From Novosphingobium naphthalenivorans NBRC 102051 (GTDB lineage: Bacteria; Pseudomonadota; Alphaproteobacteria; Sphingomonadales; Sphingomonadaceae): DNA of 64,000 nucleotides. Shown here piece after piece: positions 55,219 through 63,128 of the stretch (position 1 is the first letter of the stretch; every line of letters begins with the position of its first letter). The stretch is from positions 1 to 64,000 of the forward strand of contig NZ_BCTX01000003.1 in assembly GCF_001590985.1 (NCBI RefSeq), read 5' to 3'. A model generated the notes under the pieces. The model saw only the letters and a list, made by a program, of their open reading frames with translations, was not told the DNA's origin and did not search any database. Made by a program: the position numbers and the translations under genes.

Positions 55219-56916
55219 TCAGGCCGCCTTCGCGGCCGGACCGTGATCGTATTCGGCCAGGAAATGCAGAACTTCCTGGCGGTAGTGATAGAACTGCGGA
55301 TCATCGAGCAGCGCCTTGCGATCACGCGGGCGCGGCAGGTCGACTTTCAGGATCTTGCCGATCGTGGCATTCGGACCATTGGTCATCATCACCACCCGGT
55401 CGGCCAGCAGGATCGCCTCGTCGACGTCGTGCGTGACCATGATCGCCGTGACTTTGGTCCGGTTCCAGGTTTCCACCAGCACATCCTGCAGATCCCACCG
55501 CGTCAGGCTGTCGAGCATCCCGAAAGGCTCGTCGAGCAGCAGCAGCCGCGGGCTGAGCGCAAAGGCGCGGGCAATGCCGACGCGCTGGCGCATCCCGTTC
55601 GACATTTCCGCCGCCATCTTGTCCTTGGCATCGGCCAGCCCCACCCGGTCGAGGTAGTAATCGACGATATCGCGCCGCTCACCCTTACCGGCGTGCGGAT
55701 AGACCCGCTCCACCCCCAGCGCGACGTTCTGGCGCGCGGTGAGCCAGGGCATCAGGCTGGGCGCCTGGAACACCACGGCCTTGTCCGGCCCGGCCACATC
55801 GATCTCGCGGTTGTCGAGCACGATACCGCCCGAGGAGATCGCATTGAGCCCGGCGGCCATGGTCAGCACGGTCGACTTGCCGCAGCCCGAGTGGCCGATG
55901 AGCGAGATGAACTCGCCCTTGTCCATCAAGAGGTTGAAATCCTCCACCACGGTCAGCGGCCCCTTCGGGGTCGGATAGACCTTGTGGAGCTTGAAGAATT
56001 CCAGATAGCGCCGCTCAACCGCCGACTTGCCGGCCTCGACGTAGGCGGCCGGAAGCTCCACTTCCTTCGCCCCGGCAAACAGATCCAGCGGCGCGACTTC
56101 GGGCAGCGCCACGCTGCTTTCACCGACGCTCGAACCCTGTTCGTTGAGCGCGCCGAGATAGCCGACGATCTGCTTGCGCAGCGACTGGAAGTGCGCATCG
56201 TCGTTCACCGCCTCACGGTCGCGCGGGCGCGGCACGTCGACGGTGAAAATGCGGCCGATCTTCGCGGCAGGCGCGGGCGTCAGGATCGCAACCCGGTCCG
56301 CCAGCAGCAGCGCTTCGTCCACGTCGTTGGTGACAAGGATGATCGTGCGCTTCTCTTCCTTGCGGATGCGCTCGATCTCGTCCTGCAGCTTGGAACGGGT
56401 CAGCGCATCGAGCGCCGAGAGCGGCTCGTCGAGCAGCAGGATCTCGGGCTCCATCGCCAGAGCCCGCGCCACCGAGACGCGCTGGCGCATCCCGCCCGAA
56501 AGCTGCCCCGGCTTGCGATCCATCGCATGGCCGAGGCCGACCAGTTCGACCTTCTGCCGGACCAGCGCCGCGCGTTCTTCCTTGCTGCGGTCCTTGTGGA
56601 CGGCATCGACGGCCAGCGCGACGTTCTTCTCCACCGTCAGCCAGGGGAACAGCGAATAGGACTGGAACACCAGACCCCGGTCCTTGTCCGGCCCCTTGAT
56701 TTGCTTGCCGTGCAGCAGGATTTCACCGGCATCGGGCTCGATCAGGCCCGCAATGGACGAGATCAGCGTGGTCTTGCCGGCCCCGGAGAAGCCGAGCACG
56801 GCGATGAATTCGCCCTCCTCGACATCGAGATCGATACCGTCGAGCACTTTGGTCACACCGCCGGTCACACCGGTGTAGGACTTCGAGACACCCTTGAGCG
56901 AAAGGATCGTGGCCAT
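55219..56916 (-). CDS. Nitrate ABC transporter, fused twin ATPase
   Basis: A 565-residue protein with two complete ABC ATPase domains in one chain. Domain 1 (about 1-255): Walker A GFSGAGKTT at 42-50, signature LSGGMRQR, Walker B LLLDEPLSALD. Domain 2 (about 300-560): Walker A GHSGCGKST, signature MSNGMRQR in place of LSGGQ, Walker B LLLDEPFGMLD. Cyanobacterial NrtC and NrtD are separate proteins, and NrtC carries a binding domain instead; here the two ATPases are joined and that domain is absent. It powers the NrtA/NrtB uptake system. Confidence 0.88.
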   Translation of the reverse strand: MATILSLKGVSKSYTGVTGGVTKVLDGIDLDVEEGEFIAVLGFSGAGKTTLISSIAGLIEPDAGEILLHGKQIKGPDKDRGLVFQSYSLFPWLTVEKNVALAVDAVHKDRSKEERAALVRQKVELVGLGHAMDRKPGQLSGGMRQRVSVARALAMEPEILLLDEPLSALDALTRSKLQDEIERIRKEEKRTIILVTNDVDEALLLADRVAILTPAPAAKIGRIFTVDVPRPRDREAVNDDAHFQSLRKQIVGYLGALNEQGSSVGESSVALPEVAPLDLFAGAKEVELPAAYVEAGKSAVERRYLEFFKLHKVYPTPKGPLTVVEDFNLLMDKGEFISLIGHSGCGKSTVLTMAAGLNAISSGGIVLDNREIDVAGPDKAVVFQAPSLMPWLTARQNVALGVERVYPHAGKGERRDIVDYYLDRVGLADAKDKMAAEMSNGMRQRVGIARAFALSPRLLLLDEPFGMLDSLTRWDLQDVLVETWNRTKVTAIMVTHDVDEAILLADRVVMMTNGPNATIGKILKVDLPRPRDRKALLDDPQFYHYRQEVLHFLAEYDHGPAAKAA

Positions 56917-56943
56917 GGTCTTGTTCCTTTCCGGCTTTATGGA

Positions 56944-57999
56944 TCAGGCGAGACGGTTGCGGCTGGCGAACTTTTCGACGGCCATCATGATCCGGTCGAG
57001 CAGGAAGCCGATCAGGCCGATGACGATCACCGCGAACATGATGCGGGCAAGCGACTGGCTGGAGCCGTTCTGGAACTCGTCCCACACGAACTTGCCGAGG
57101 CCGGGGTTCTGCGCGAGCATTTCCGCGGCGATCAGCACCATCCAGCCCACGCCCAGCGAAAGACGCATACCGGTGAAGATGTAAGGCAGCGCCGAAGGCA
57201 GCACGAGCTTGGTCAGCTTGGCGAACCAGCCCAGCTTGAGCACGCGGCCGACATTGAGCAGGTCCTTGTCGATCGAGGCGGTGCCCACGGCGGTATTGAT
57301 GAGCGTCGGCCAGAGCGAGCAGAGCATGACCACGATCGCCGAGATCACGAAGCTCTTGGCCAGCATCGGATCGGCGCTGGTGATCGTGGCCGAAACCACC
57401 ATGGTCACGATCGGCAGCCAGGCGAGCGGGCTGACCGGCTTCATGATCTGCACCAGCGGATTGATCGCGGCGTTGAACAGTGGCGAGAGACCGGCGGCAA
57501 GGCCGATCGGCACCGCGAACAGGGTGGCCAGCACGAAGCCCAGCGCCACCGTCTTGAGCGAGGTGAAGACCTGATCGAGGAAGGTCGGCGGCCCGGCATA
57601 ATCGAAAGCGATGGCCTGCGTCCCGGCGGCGATGCGCGCATCCTGCGCCGCGTAGAACTCGGCCTTGGCTTCGTTCGAGGCCTGCCATTCGTCATACAGG
57701 GCGACACCCTGCTCGGCGACTTCCAAGGGGCCAGGAAGGGCGCCGAGCGAGGTATCGACCTGCGGGGCCAGAACCGCCCAGAGCGCGAGGAAGGCAAGGA
57801 TTCCCGCCAGCGGCGCCAGGAAGGCCTTGCCGTATTTCGAGACAACCGCCTGCATGTTCCAGGCTGGGGCCGCCGGCGCGCTGCCCTTGGCGCCCTGTTC
57901 CGGCTGCGTCGTGGTCTGCGTCACCTTAATCTCCGTCTGGTCCTGAACCGGAGCCGCTTCCGAGCGAACCGGTTCCACGTCTGCAAATGCGGTTGCCAT
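56944..57999 (-). CDS. nrtB: Nitrate ABC transporter permease
   Basis: A 351-residue permease of the NrtB/SsuC group. A polar N-terminus of about 55 residues is followed by some seven membrane segments; the coupling loop reads PSALPYIFTGMRLSLGVGW. An unusual loop of about 60 residues after the first membrane segment (QVDTSLGALPGPLEVAEQ onward) is rich in charged residues and probably periplasmic. It lies between nrtA and the twin ATPase, 32 and 27 bases away. Confidence 0.88.
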   Translation of the reverse strand: MATAFADVEPVRSEAAPVQDQTEIKVTQTTTQPEQGAKGSAPAAPAWNMQAVVSKYGKAFLAPLAGILAFLALWAVLAPQVDTSLGALPGPLEVAEQGVALYDEWQASNEAKAEFYAAQDARIAAGTQAIAFDYAGPPTFLDQVFTSLKTVALGFVLATLFAVPIGLAAGLSPLFNAAINPLVQIMKPVSPLAWLPIVTMVVSATITSADPMLAKSFVISAIVVMLCSLWPTLINTAVGTASIDKDLLNVGRVLKLGWFAKLTKLVLPSALPYIFTGMRLSLGVGWMVLIAAEMLAQNPGLGKFVWDEFQNGSSQSLARIMFAVIVIGLIGFLLDRIMMAVEKFASRNRLA

Positions 58000-58031
58000 C
58001 GAAATTCTCCTTTAGAAAGGAACCGAGGCTG

Positions 58032-59462
58032 TCAGCCGCCGGTTACGCCCGAAGCCGTGACCTTCTGGCCCTGCTTGAGGCCGATCTTGAGCGACTGGAT
58101 ATAAGCGTTCGGCTTGTGTCCATCGTAGGGAACGTGATCGAGGAAGCCGTTGTCGACCGGCTTGAAACCGTCGGTTTCAGGCACGGAGGCAGCCGGGATC
58201 ACCTTGTCCGCGACGAGCTTGTTGGCGGCGGCGAGATAGAGGTCCGGGCGATAGACGGCCTTGGCCTTTTCGACATACCAGCCATCGTCATGGTCGCCCG
58301 GGATCTGGCCCCAGCGGCGCATCTGGGTCATGTACCAGATGGCGTCCGAATAGAACGGATAGCCGGCGTACTTGTCGAAGAAGATGTTGAAGCCCGGCGC
58401 CGGACGGGTGTCGCCCGGTGCGAACGTGAACTTGCCGGTCATCGAGGCGGCGATCACGTCCGCGTCCGCGCCCACGTAGTTCGACTGGCTGAGGATCTTG
58501 ACCGCCTCGGCCCGGTTCTTGCCGCCGTCGGCATCAAGCCACTGCTGGGCCTTGATGATCGCGCGCAGCATGGCAGCAGTGGTGTTCGGATACTTCTCGG
58601 CAAAGTCCTTGCGGATGCCGAAGACCTTTTCCGGGTTGTCGTGCCAGATGCCGTCGTCGGTCACGACCGGCACGCCGATCTTCTTCTGAACGGCAGCCTG
58701 GTTCCACGGCTCGCCCACGCAGTAGCCTTCGATCGTGCCGGCTTCGAGCGTCGCGGGCATCTGCGGCGGCGGCGTGACCGAAAGCTGGACGTCGGCATCG
58801 GTGGTGCCCTTGATGTCGCCCGGCAGGTAGTAACCGGGGTTCAGGCCACCGGCCGCCAGCCAATAGCGCAGTTCGTAGTTGTGGGTCGAAACCGGGAAGA
58901 CCATGCCCATGTTGAAGGGCTTGCCCTGCTTCTTGTAGCTGTCGACGATCGGCTTGAGCGCCGAGGCCGAGATCGGGTGCACGGGCTTGCCGTCCGGGCC
59001 CTTGGGCAAGCTGGGTTCCATCTGCGCCCAGACCTTGTTCGACACGGTGATCGCATTGCCGTTGAGGTCGAGGCTGAGCGGCGCGATCAGGTCGGCCTGG
59101 GTGCCGATGCCCAGCGTCGCCGCGATCGGCTGGCCGGCGAGCATATGCGCGCCGTCAAGCTGGCCGCCGATCACGCCATCGAGCAGGACCTTCCAGTTGG
59201 CCTGCGGTTCGAGCGTGACGTTGAGGCCTTCCGCCGCGAAGAACCCCTTTTCCTTGGCAATCGCCAGCGGGGCCATGTCGGTCAGCTTGATGAAGCCGAG
59301 CTTGAGCACCGGCTTTTCAACCGCGCCGTTCGCCGAAGCGGCCTTCACGGTCTCGCCCGAAGGCGCCTCGCTCTTGTGGCCGCATCCCGCCAGTGCAACG
59401 CTCGCCATCAGCGCGATAACCGCTGCGCGACGTGTGAAACAGAACCCCCGATCCATGCTCAT
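58032..59462 (-). CDS. nrtA: Nitrate-binding lipoprotein of the ABC transporter
   Basis: A 476-residue substrate-binding protein of the NrtA/CmpA group. The lipobox ends in LAGC with cysteine 27. The ligand-binding fold shows LKLGFIKLTDMAPLAIAKEKGFF, MLAGQPIAATLGIGT, GNAITVSNKVW, HNYELRYWLAAGGLNPG and GYCVGEPWNQAAV. It captures nitrate (or nitrite) in the periplasm. It is the first gene of the uptake operon, behind an ANTAR-type leader. An earlier in-frame ATG at 59477 is possible. Confidence 0.9.
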   Translation of the reverse strand: MSMDRGFCFTRRAAVIALMASVALAGCGHKSEAPSGETVKAASANGAVEKPVLKLGFIKLTDMAPLAIAKEKGFFAAEGLNVTLEPQANWKVLLDGVIGGQLDGAHMLAGQPIAATLGIGTQADLIAPLSLDLNGNAITVSNKVWAQMEPSLPKGPDGKPVHPISASALKPIVDSYKKQGKPFNMGMVFPVSTHNYELRYWLAAGGLNPGYYLPGDIKGTTDADVQLSVTPPPQMPATLEAGTIEGYCVGEPWNQAAVQKKIGVPVVTDDGIWHDNPEKVFGIRKDFAEKYPNTTAAMLRAIIKAQQWLDADGGKNRAEAVKILSQSNYVGADADVIAASMTGKFTFAPGDTRPAPGFNIFFDKYAGYPFYSDAIWYMTQMRRWGQIPGDHDDGWYVEKAKAVYRPDLYLAAANKLVADKVIPAASVPETDGFKPVDNGFLDHVPYDGHKPNAYIQSLKIGLKQGQKVTASGVTGG

Positions 59463-59495
59463 CGAAACCAACCCCACGTCCGAACGGCAAACGCG

Positions 59496-59601
59496 AAAAA
59501 CCGCCTCGACGCACGTCCTCTGGGGACGACATCGGGCGGCTGCGTTGCCACTGATTGTTGAAAGCCACAGTCCGGTTCTGATCCGCTCCCGTCCTTGGGA
59601 G
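59496..59601 (-). promoter_or_regulatory. ANTAR-type antitermination leader of nrtA
   Basis: Minus strand: hairpin 1, CTCCC-AAGGAC-GGGAG (59586-59601), loop with A at 1 and G at 4; a 34-base linker; hairpin 2, GTGGC-AACGCA-GCCGC (59536-59551), again A1 and G4; then a terminator, CCGCCC...GAGGCGG with five T (59496-59540), sharing the 3' arm of hairpin 2. Layout and second hairpin match the nirB leader. Confidence 0.83.
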
Positions 59602-59624
59602 ACAACCGTCCTGCGTCACGCACT

Positions 59625-59674
59625 GTTTAAGCGATTCGGCCCATTCGCGTAAAGCCCCTTTTTGCAGTGCAACA
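59625..59674 (-). promoter_or_regulatory. nrtA promoter and upstream element
   Basis: Minus-strand -35 TTTACG (59648-59653), 17-base spacer, -10 TTAAAC (59625-59630), and five bases upstream TGTTGCACTGCAAAAA (59659-59674). CGAATCG also precedes the -10 here and at nirB. The element overlaps no gene and lies 12 bases from the nasS stop. Confidence 0.65.
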
Positions 59675-59685
59675 GCAAACGGGGA

Positions 59686-60933
59686 TCAGGGAAGGCGCGA
59701 AATATACCCCTCGATATCGTTCGGATCGAACACCATCCCATCAAAGAAAATGTTCTTTTCCAATGTCATGGAACCCTGCTGCGTTCCCACGACAGTGGTC
59801 GATGCAAGGCTGCCCTCAACCTTCGAACTGGCTCCGGGAAGCGGCGCTCCAGTCCCCAGAAGTGCACTGCGGTACACATCGGGACGGAATACGCGGGCCG
59901 CCTTGCGGCACTCTTCCGCATCGAAAGGCGTGCCATCCCAGCGCACCATCTGGGTGTAGAGCCACTCCGCCTGACTGACCCAGGGAAAGTTCGCCGCCTC
60001 GCGGTGCTGGAACATGAAATCGGGGTAGTGAACCAGCGGCCCTTCCTGCGCGATCAGCAACTGGTCGGAAATCGCCCGGCGGATCAGTTCGGCGGACCCG
60101 TCGAGATACTCGGGACGCGCCAGAATTTCCGCATTCCGCTCCCAGTTCGCCGGGTCGACGAAATGCCCGCCAGCCTTGCACAAGGCCCGGATCAGACGCT
60201 CGACGCCTTCGCGCTTTTCCTCCAGCACGCTCTCGCGAAGGGCCAGAACCTTCTCGACCCCGCGCCGCCAGATCTGCGCCGTCGACAGCACGATCTCGCC
60301 TGCGCCCTGCTCCACCGCCACGCTGTTCCACGGCTCGCCCACGCAGATCCCGTCGACTTCGCCCTGCTTCAGCGCATCGGCGCAGAACGGCGGCGGAACC
60401 GTAGAAATATCAACATCATGGTCGGGCCGGATACCGCAAGCCGCGAGCCAGTAGCGCAGCATGTAGTTGTGGCTGGAATAGCGGTGGACGACGCCGAACG
60501 TCAGCGGCCGGCCAGCCTTGCTGCGCTCCTGCGCAATGGTCTTGAGCGCGGCACCGACTTCGGCCGGCGTGCCCATCCCGCCCTCGGGCCGGACTTGCCG
60601 CGCCAGCTCGGGCCGCAGCGTGATGGCATTGCCGTTGAGGCCCAGCACGAACGGCACCGACAGCGGCTGCGCGGGACGTCCCCGGCCCAGTGTGGCGGCA
60701 ATCGCCAGCGGCGCCACCAGATGCGCGGCATCGCTGTGGCCGTAGAGCAGACGGTCGAGCACCGTGGCCCAGCTCATGTCCTTGACCAGCCGCAGCGACA
60801 CCCCCGCCTCCTCGGCAAAGCCATGCTCGTGCGCGAGGATCGGCAGGCAGGCATCGACCAGAGGCAGGAAGCCGATTGTCAGTTCGGTGCTCACTTCGAA
60901 GAAACCCCCAGATTTCCCAACCCCATCAGACAT
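59686..60933 (-). CDS. nasS: Nitrate sensor NasS
   Basis: A 415-residue relative of NrtA with the same binding fold (LTIGFLPLVDACLPILAHE, YGHSDAAHLVAPLAIAATLG, HNYMLRYWLAACGIRP, DGICVGEPWN) but no signal peptide or lipobox, so it stays in the cytoplasm. NasS binds nitrate and, without it, holds NasT inactive. Its ATG overlaps the nasT stop by eight bases. It is followed by the nrtA control region. Confidence 0.9.
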   Translation of the reverse strand: MSDGVGKSGGFFEVSTELTIGFLPLVDACLPILAHEHGFAEEAGVSLRLVKDMSWATVLDRLLYGHSDAAHLVAPLAIAATLGRGRPAQPLSVPFVLGLNGNAITLRPELARQVRPEGGMGTPAEVGAALKTIAQERSKAGRPLTFGVVHRYSSHNYMLRYWLAACGIRPDHDVDISTVPPPFCADALKQGEVDGICVGEPWNSVAVEQGAGEIVLSTAQIWRRGVEKVLALRESVLEEKREGVERLIRALCKAGGHFVDPANWERNAEILARPEYLDGSAELIRRAISDQLLIAQEGPLVHYPDFMFQHREAANFPWVSQAEWLYTQMVRWDGTPFDAEECRKAARVFRPDVYRSALLGTGAPLPGASSKVEGSLASTTVVGTQQGSMTLEKNIFFDGMVFDPNDIEGYISRLP

Positions 60934-61504
60934 TTCCCATGAGATTGTGGGCCGTGACTATGGCCTCGGCGATGTCCACGATCCGCTTGCCCTGGTTCAT
61001 CGCCGCCTTGCGCAGTTCCGCATAGGCCTTCGGTTCGGGCAGCCCCCGGCTGTCCATCAGGATGCGCTTGGCCTTGTCGATGGTTTCGCGCTCGGCCAGC
61101 TTGCCCTTGGCTTCGGCAAGGTCCTGCTGCAACCGCGAGAAAGCGTTGAACCGGGTGACAGCCAGATCGAGAATCGGCCGGATGCGCCCCGCCGCCAGGC
61201 CATCCACGACATAGGACGACACCCCGGCCTCGACCGAAGCCACGATCGATTCGTCATCCGATTCGTCCACGAACATGGCGATCGGCCGCTGCAGCGCGCG
61301 GCTGACCGCAAAGTACTCTTCGAGCACGTCGCGTGACGGGTTGCCGAGGTTCATCAGCACGATATCGGGATTGATCTCGCCAATCCGGGCCAGCAGGCCG
61401 CGCCTTTCGGTGATGATGAACAATTCGCAATCATCGAGCGCGGCCATACCCTCCTGCAGGATGGAGGCGCGCGCGGCGCTGTCGTCGATGATGGCAATGC
61501 GCAT
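60926..61504 (-). CDS. nasT: ANTAR-domain antiterminator NasT
   Basis: A 192-residue response-regulator-like protein: receiver domain about 1-120 (IAIIDDSAARASILQEGMA, DIVLMNLGN, IAMFVDESDDESI), a helical connector, and a C-terminal ANTAR domain (ERETIDKAKRILMDSRGLPE, AYAELRKAAM, IVDIAEAIV). ANTAR domains bind paired hexaloop hairpins in leader RNA and stop termination. The phosphoacceptor aspartate position reads DIVLMN, so the receiver may not be a standard one. Its targets should be the nrtA and nirB leaders. Confidence 0.92.
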   Translation of the reverse strand: MRIAIIDDSAARASILQEGMAALDDCELFIITERRGLLARIGEINPDIVLMNLGNPSRDVLEEYFAVSRALQRPIAMFVDESDDESIVASVEAGVSSYVVDGLAAGRIRPILDLAVTRFNAFSRLQQDLAEAKGKLAERETIDKAKRILMDSRGLPEPKAYAELRKAAMNQGKRIVDIAEAIVTAHNLMGNV

Positions 61505-61783
61505 AGGCGGCCCTTGTGCAGCGCAGCAGGCACCGTGGCAAGAGGGCCCGGCGATCGTTGCCCGGAGAGACCCATGCAAGCAAGGCGCGCATTGCATCCG
61601 AAACGGGTCCAGTTGCGATAACCGGCGTGCGCATCAACGGGTTACTCCTGCGGCAACGCACAACCTGCAGCCCGAACCGGCAAGACCATGGGCAATGCCA
61701 GAATTCCCGGAGCGCCATCTTGCAATGCACAGGACGCCCAGGCCGCGAATGCCCGAACCGGCCGAAGATGCGGCGGCGCGGAA

Positions 61784-63127
61784 ATGCGTGACCCGGCGCC
61801 TTCCCGGCCAGAGGGCCTTGTGGTGGTGCTGGGCGGCGGAATCGCCGGGCTGGCCGCCGCGGACCAGCTCAGCCGGGCGGGCCTGCGCGTGCTGGTTATC
61901 GAGCGCAGCGCGCAAGCGGGCGGCCTGCATCGCGCCAGCCATATCGGCCCTTACACTTTCGATGCTGGATCGATCTTCTACGAACAGGGCGCAAGGCTGT
62001 TCGATCTGGCGCCGGGACTGCGGGACCTGTGCCCCACCGTCGCGCGGGTACAGCGCCGCATCGCGCCGGACGGAACTGTGCGGCACTATCCCTTCGAACC
62101 ACGCGAATGGCTGGATCAGCCGCTGCCGGACATGGTTCGCACGATCGCGGATCTGGCATGGTCCCGGCTGACGGTCCGCCGGGACGGCACGCTGGATGCC
62201 CTCTGCCGCAAACGGCTGGGCCGCCGCCTGTTCGAGAGCAGCGGGCTGGCATCCTACATTGCCCGGTTCCACCACGTGCCGCCGCACGAAATCGACGAAT
62301 CCTTCTTCTTCCACCGCATGGCTTTCGTGGCACGGGCGACCCGGCCCGGCGGGCTTGCCCGCATGGCGCTGCGCACCCTGACGGCAGCCAGCCCCCGCCC
62401 TCGCCCCCTGCTCCATGTCCGGCCGCGCGAGGGCTTTGCCCCCATCTTCGCGCGCATCGTCGCGCATCTTGCCGCGCGCGGCGTCGAATTCCGGTTCGGG
62501 GAAGAGCTGTTCGCGCTGCACCGCAAAGACCGCTTCTTCCTCCTGTGCACCACCGCCGGCACGCTGCGCGCCGAAGCGGTGGTGAGCACGATCGCGCTCG
62601 ATTCCTTGCACAAGGTGATGTTCGGCACCGGCAGTGGGCTGGTGTCGCTCGACATGACGACCCTGTTCGTTTCGGCCGCCAGTCTCGATCCGCGACTGGG
62701 CAACGTGCTTTACAATTTCCACCGCGCAGGCTGGTGGAAACGGGCCACGATCCATTCGCGCATCTACCCCGAACCCCGCACGGGCCGGGAATTCCTCTCC
62801 GTAGAGGCCACCATCCCGAAACAGGGACGCCACGATCCCGGCGCGGCCTTTGCCGATTTCCAGCGCCACATGGCCGACCTCGGACTGGCCCAAGGACTCG
62901 CGCTGGAAGGGCATGAACGGGTCCGGAACTGCTACCCGCTCTACACGCCCGGTTCGAACGCGAACATCCGGCAGGTGCTGGACCGGATTGCCGGGGCCGG
63001 AATCGTTCTCGCAGGACGGCAGGGACGGTTCGAATACCTGCCCACGTCCTCCGGCGTGATCCGGCGCGTCGCCGAAGAGCTGGACGCGGCCCGCCATCTG
63101 ACCGCTCTTTCCGGAAGGAGCCCATGA
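61784..63127 (+). CDS. FAD-dependent amine-oxidase-like protein
   Basis: A 447-residue flavoprotein with the Rossmann motif VVVLGGGIAGLAAADQLSRA and the FAD-binding stretch ERSAQAGGLHRA, as in protoporphyrinogen oxidase and UDP-galactopyranose mutase-like proteins. The C-terminal part contains YPLYTPGSNANI and a final FAD-contact region AGRQGRFEYLPTSSGVI. Proteins of this shape occur in polysaccharide clusters and may act on a sugar or lipid-linked intermediate. It starts 279 bases from nasT on the other strand; the next gene begins one base after its stop. No strong ribosome site; the start is uncertain. Confidence 0.75.
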   Translation: MRDPAPSRPEGLVVVLGGGIAGLAAADQLSRAGLRVLVIERSAQAGGLHRASHIGPYTFDAGSIFYEQGARLFDLAPGLRDLCPTVARVQRRIAPDGTVRHYPFEPREWLDQPLPDMVRTIADLAWSRLTVRRDGTLDALCRKRLGRRLFESSGLASYIARFHHVPPHEIDESFFFHRMAFVARATRPGGLARMALRTLTAASPRPRPLLHVRPREGFAPIFARIVAHLAARGVEFRFGEELFALHRKDRFFLLCTTAGTLRAEAVVSTIALDSLHKVMFGTGSGLVSLDMTTLFVSAASLDPRLGNVLYNFHRAGWWKRATIHSRIYPEPRTGREFLSVEATIPKQGRHDPGAAFADFQRHMADLGLAQGLALEGHERVRNCYPLYTPGSNANIRQVLDRIAGAGIVLAGRQGRFEYLPTSSGVIRRVAEELDAARHLTALSGRSP

Positions 63128-63128
63128 A

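Noticed and set aside
55138..58104. A plus-strand open frame of nearly 1000 codons over the nitrate transporter genes
   Set aside because: The minus strand encodes clear ABC ATPase and permease motifs in this stretch. The frame is a shadow that also runs through a repeat.
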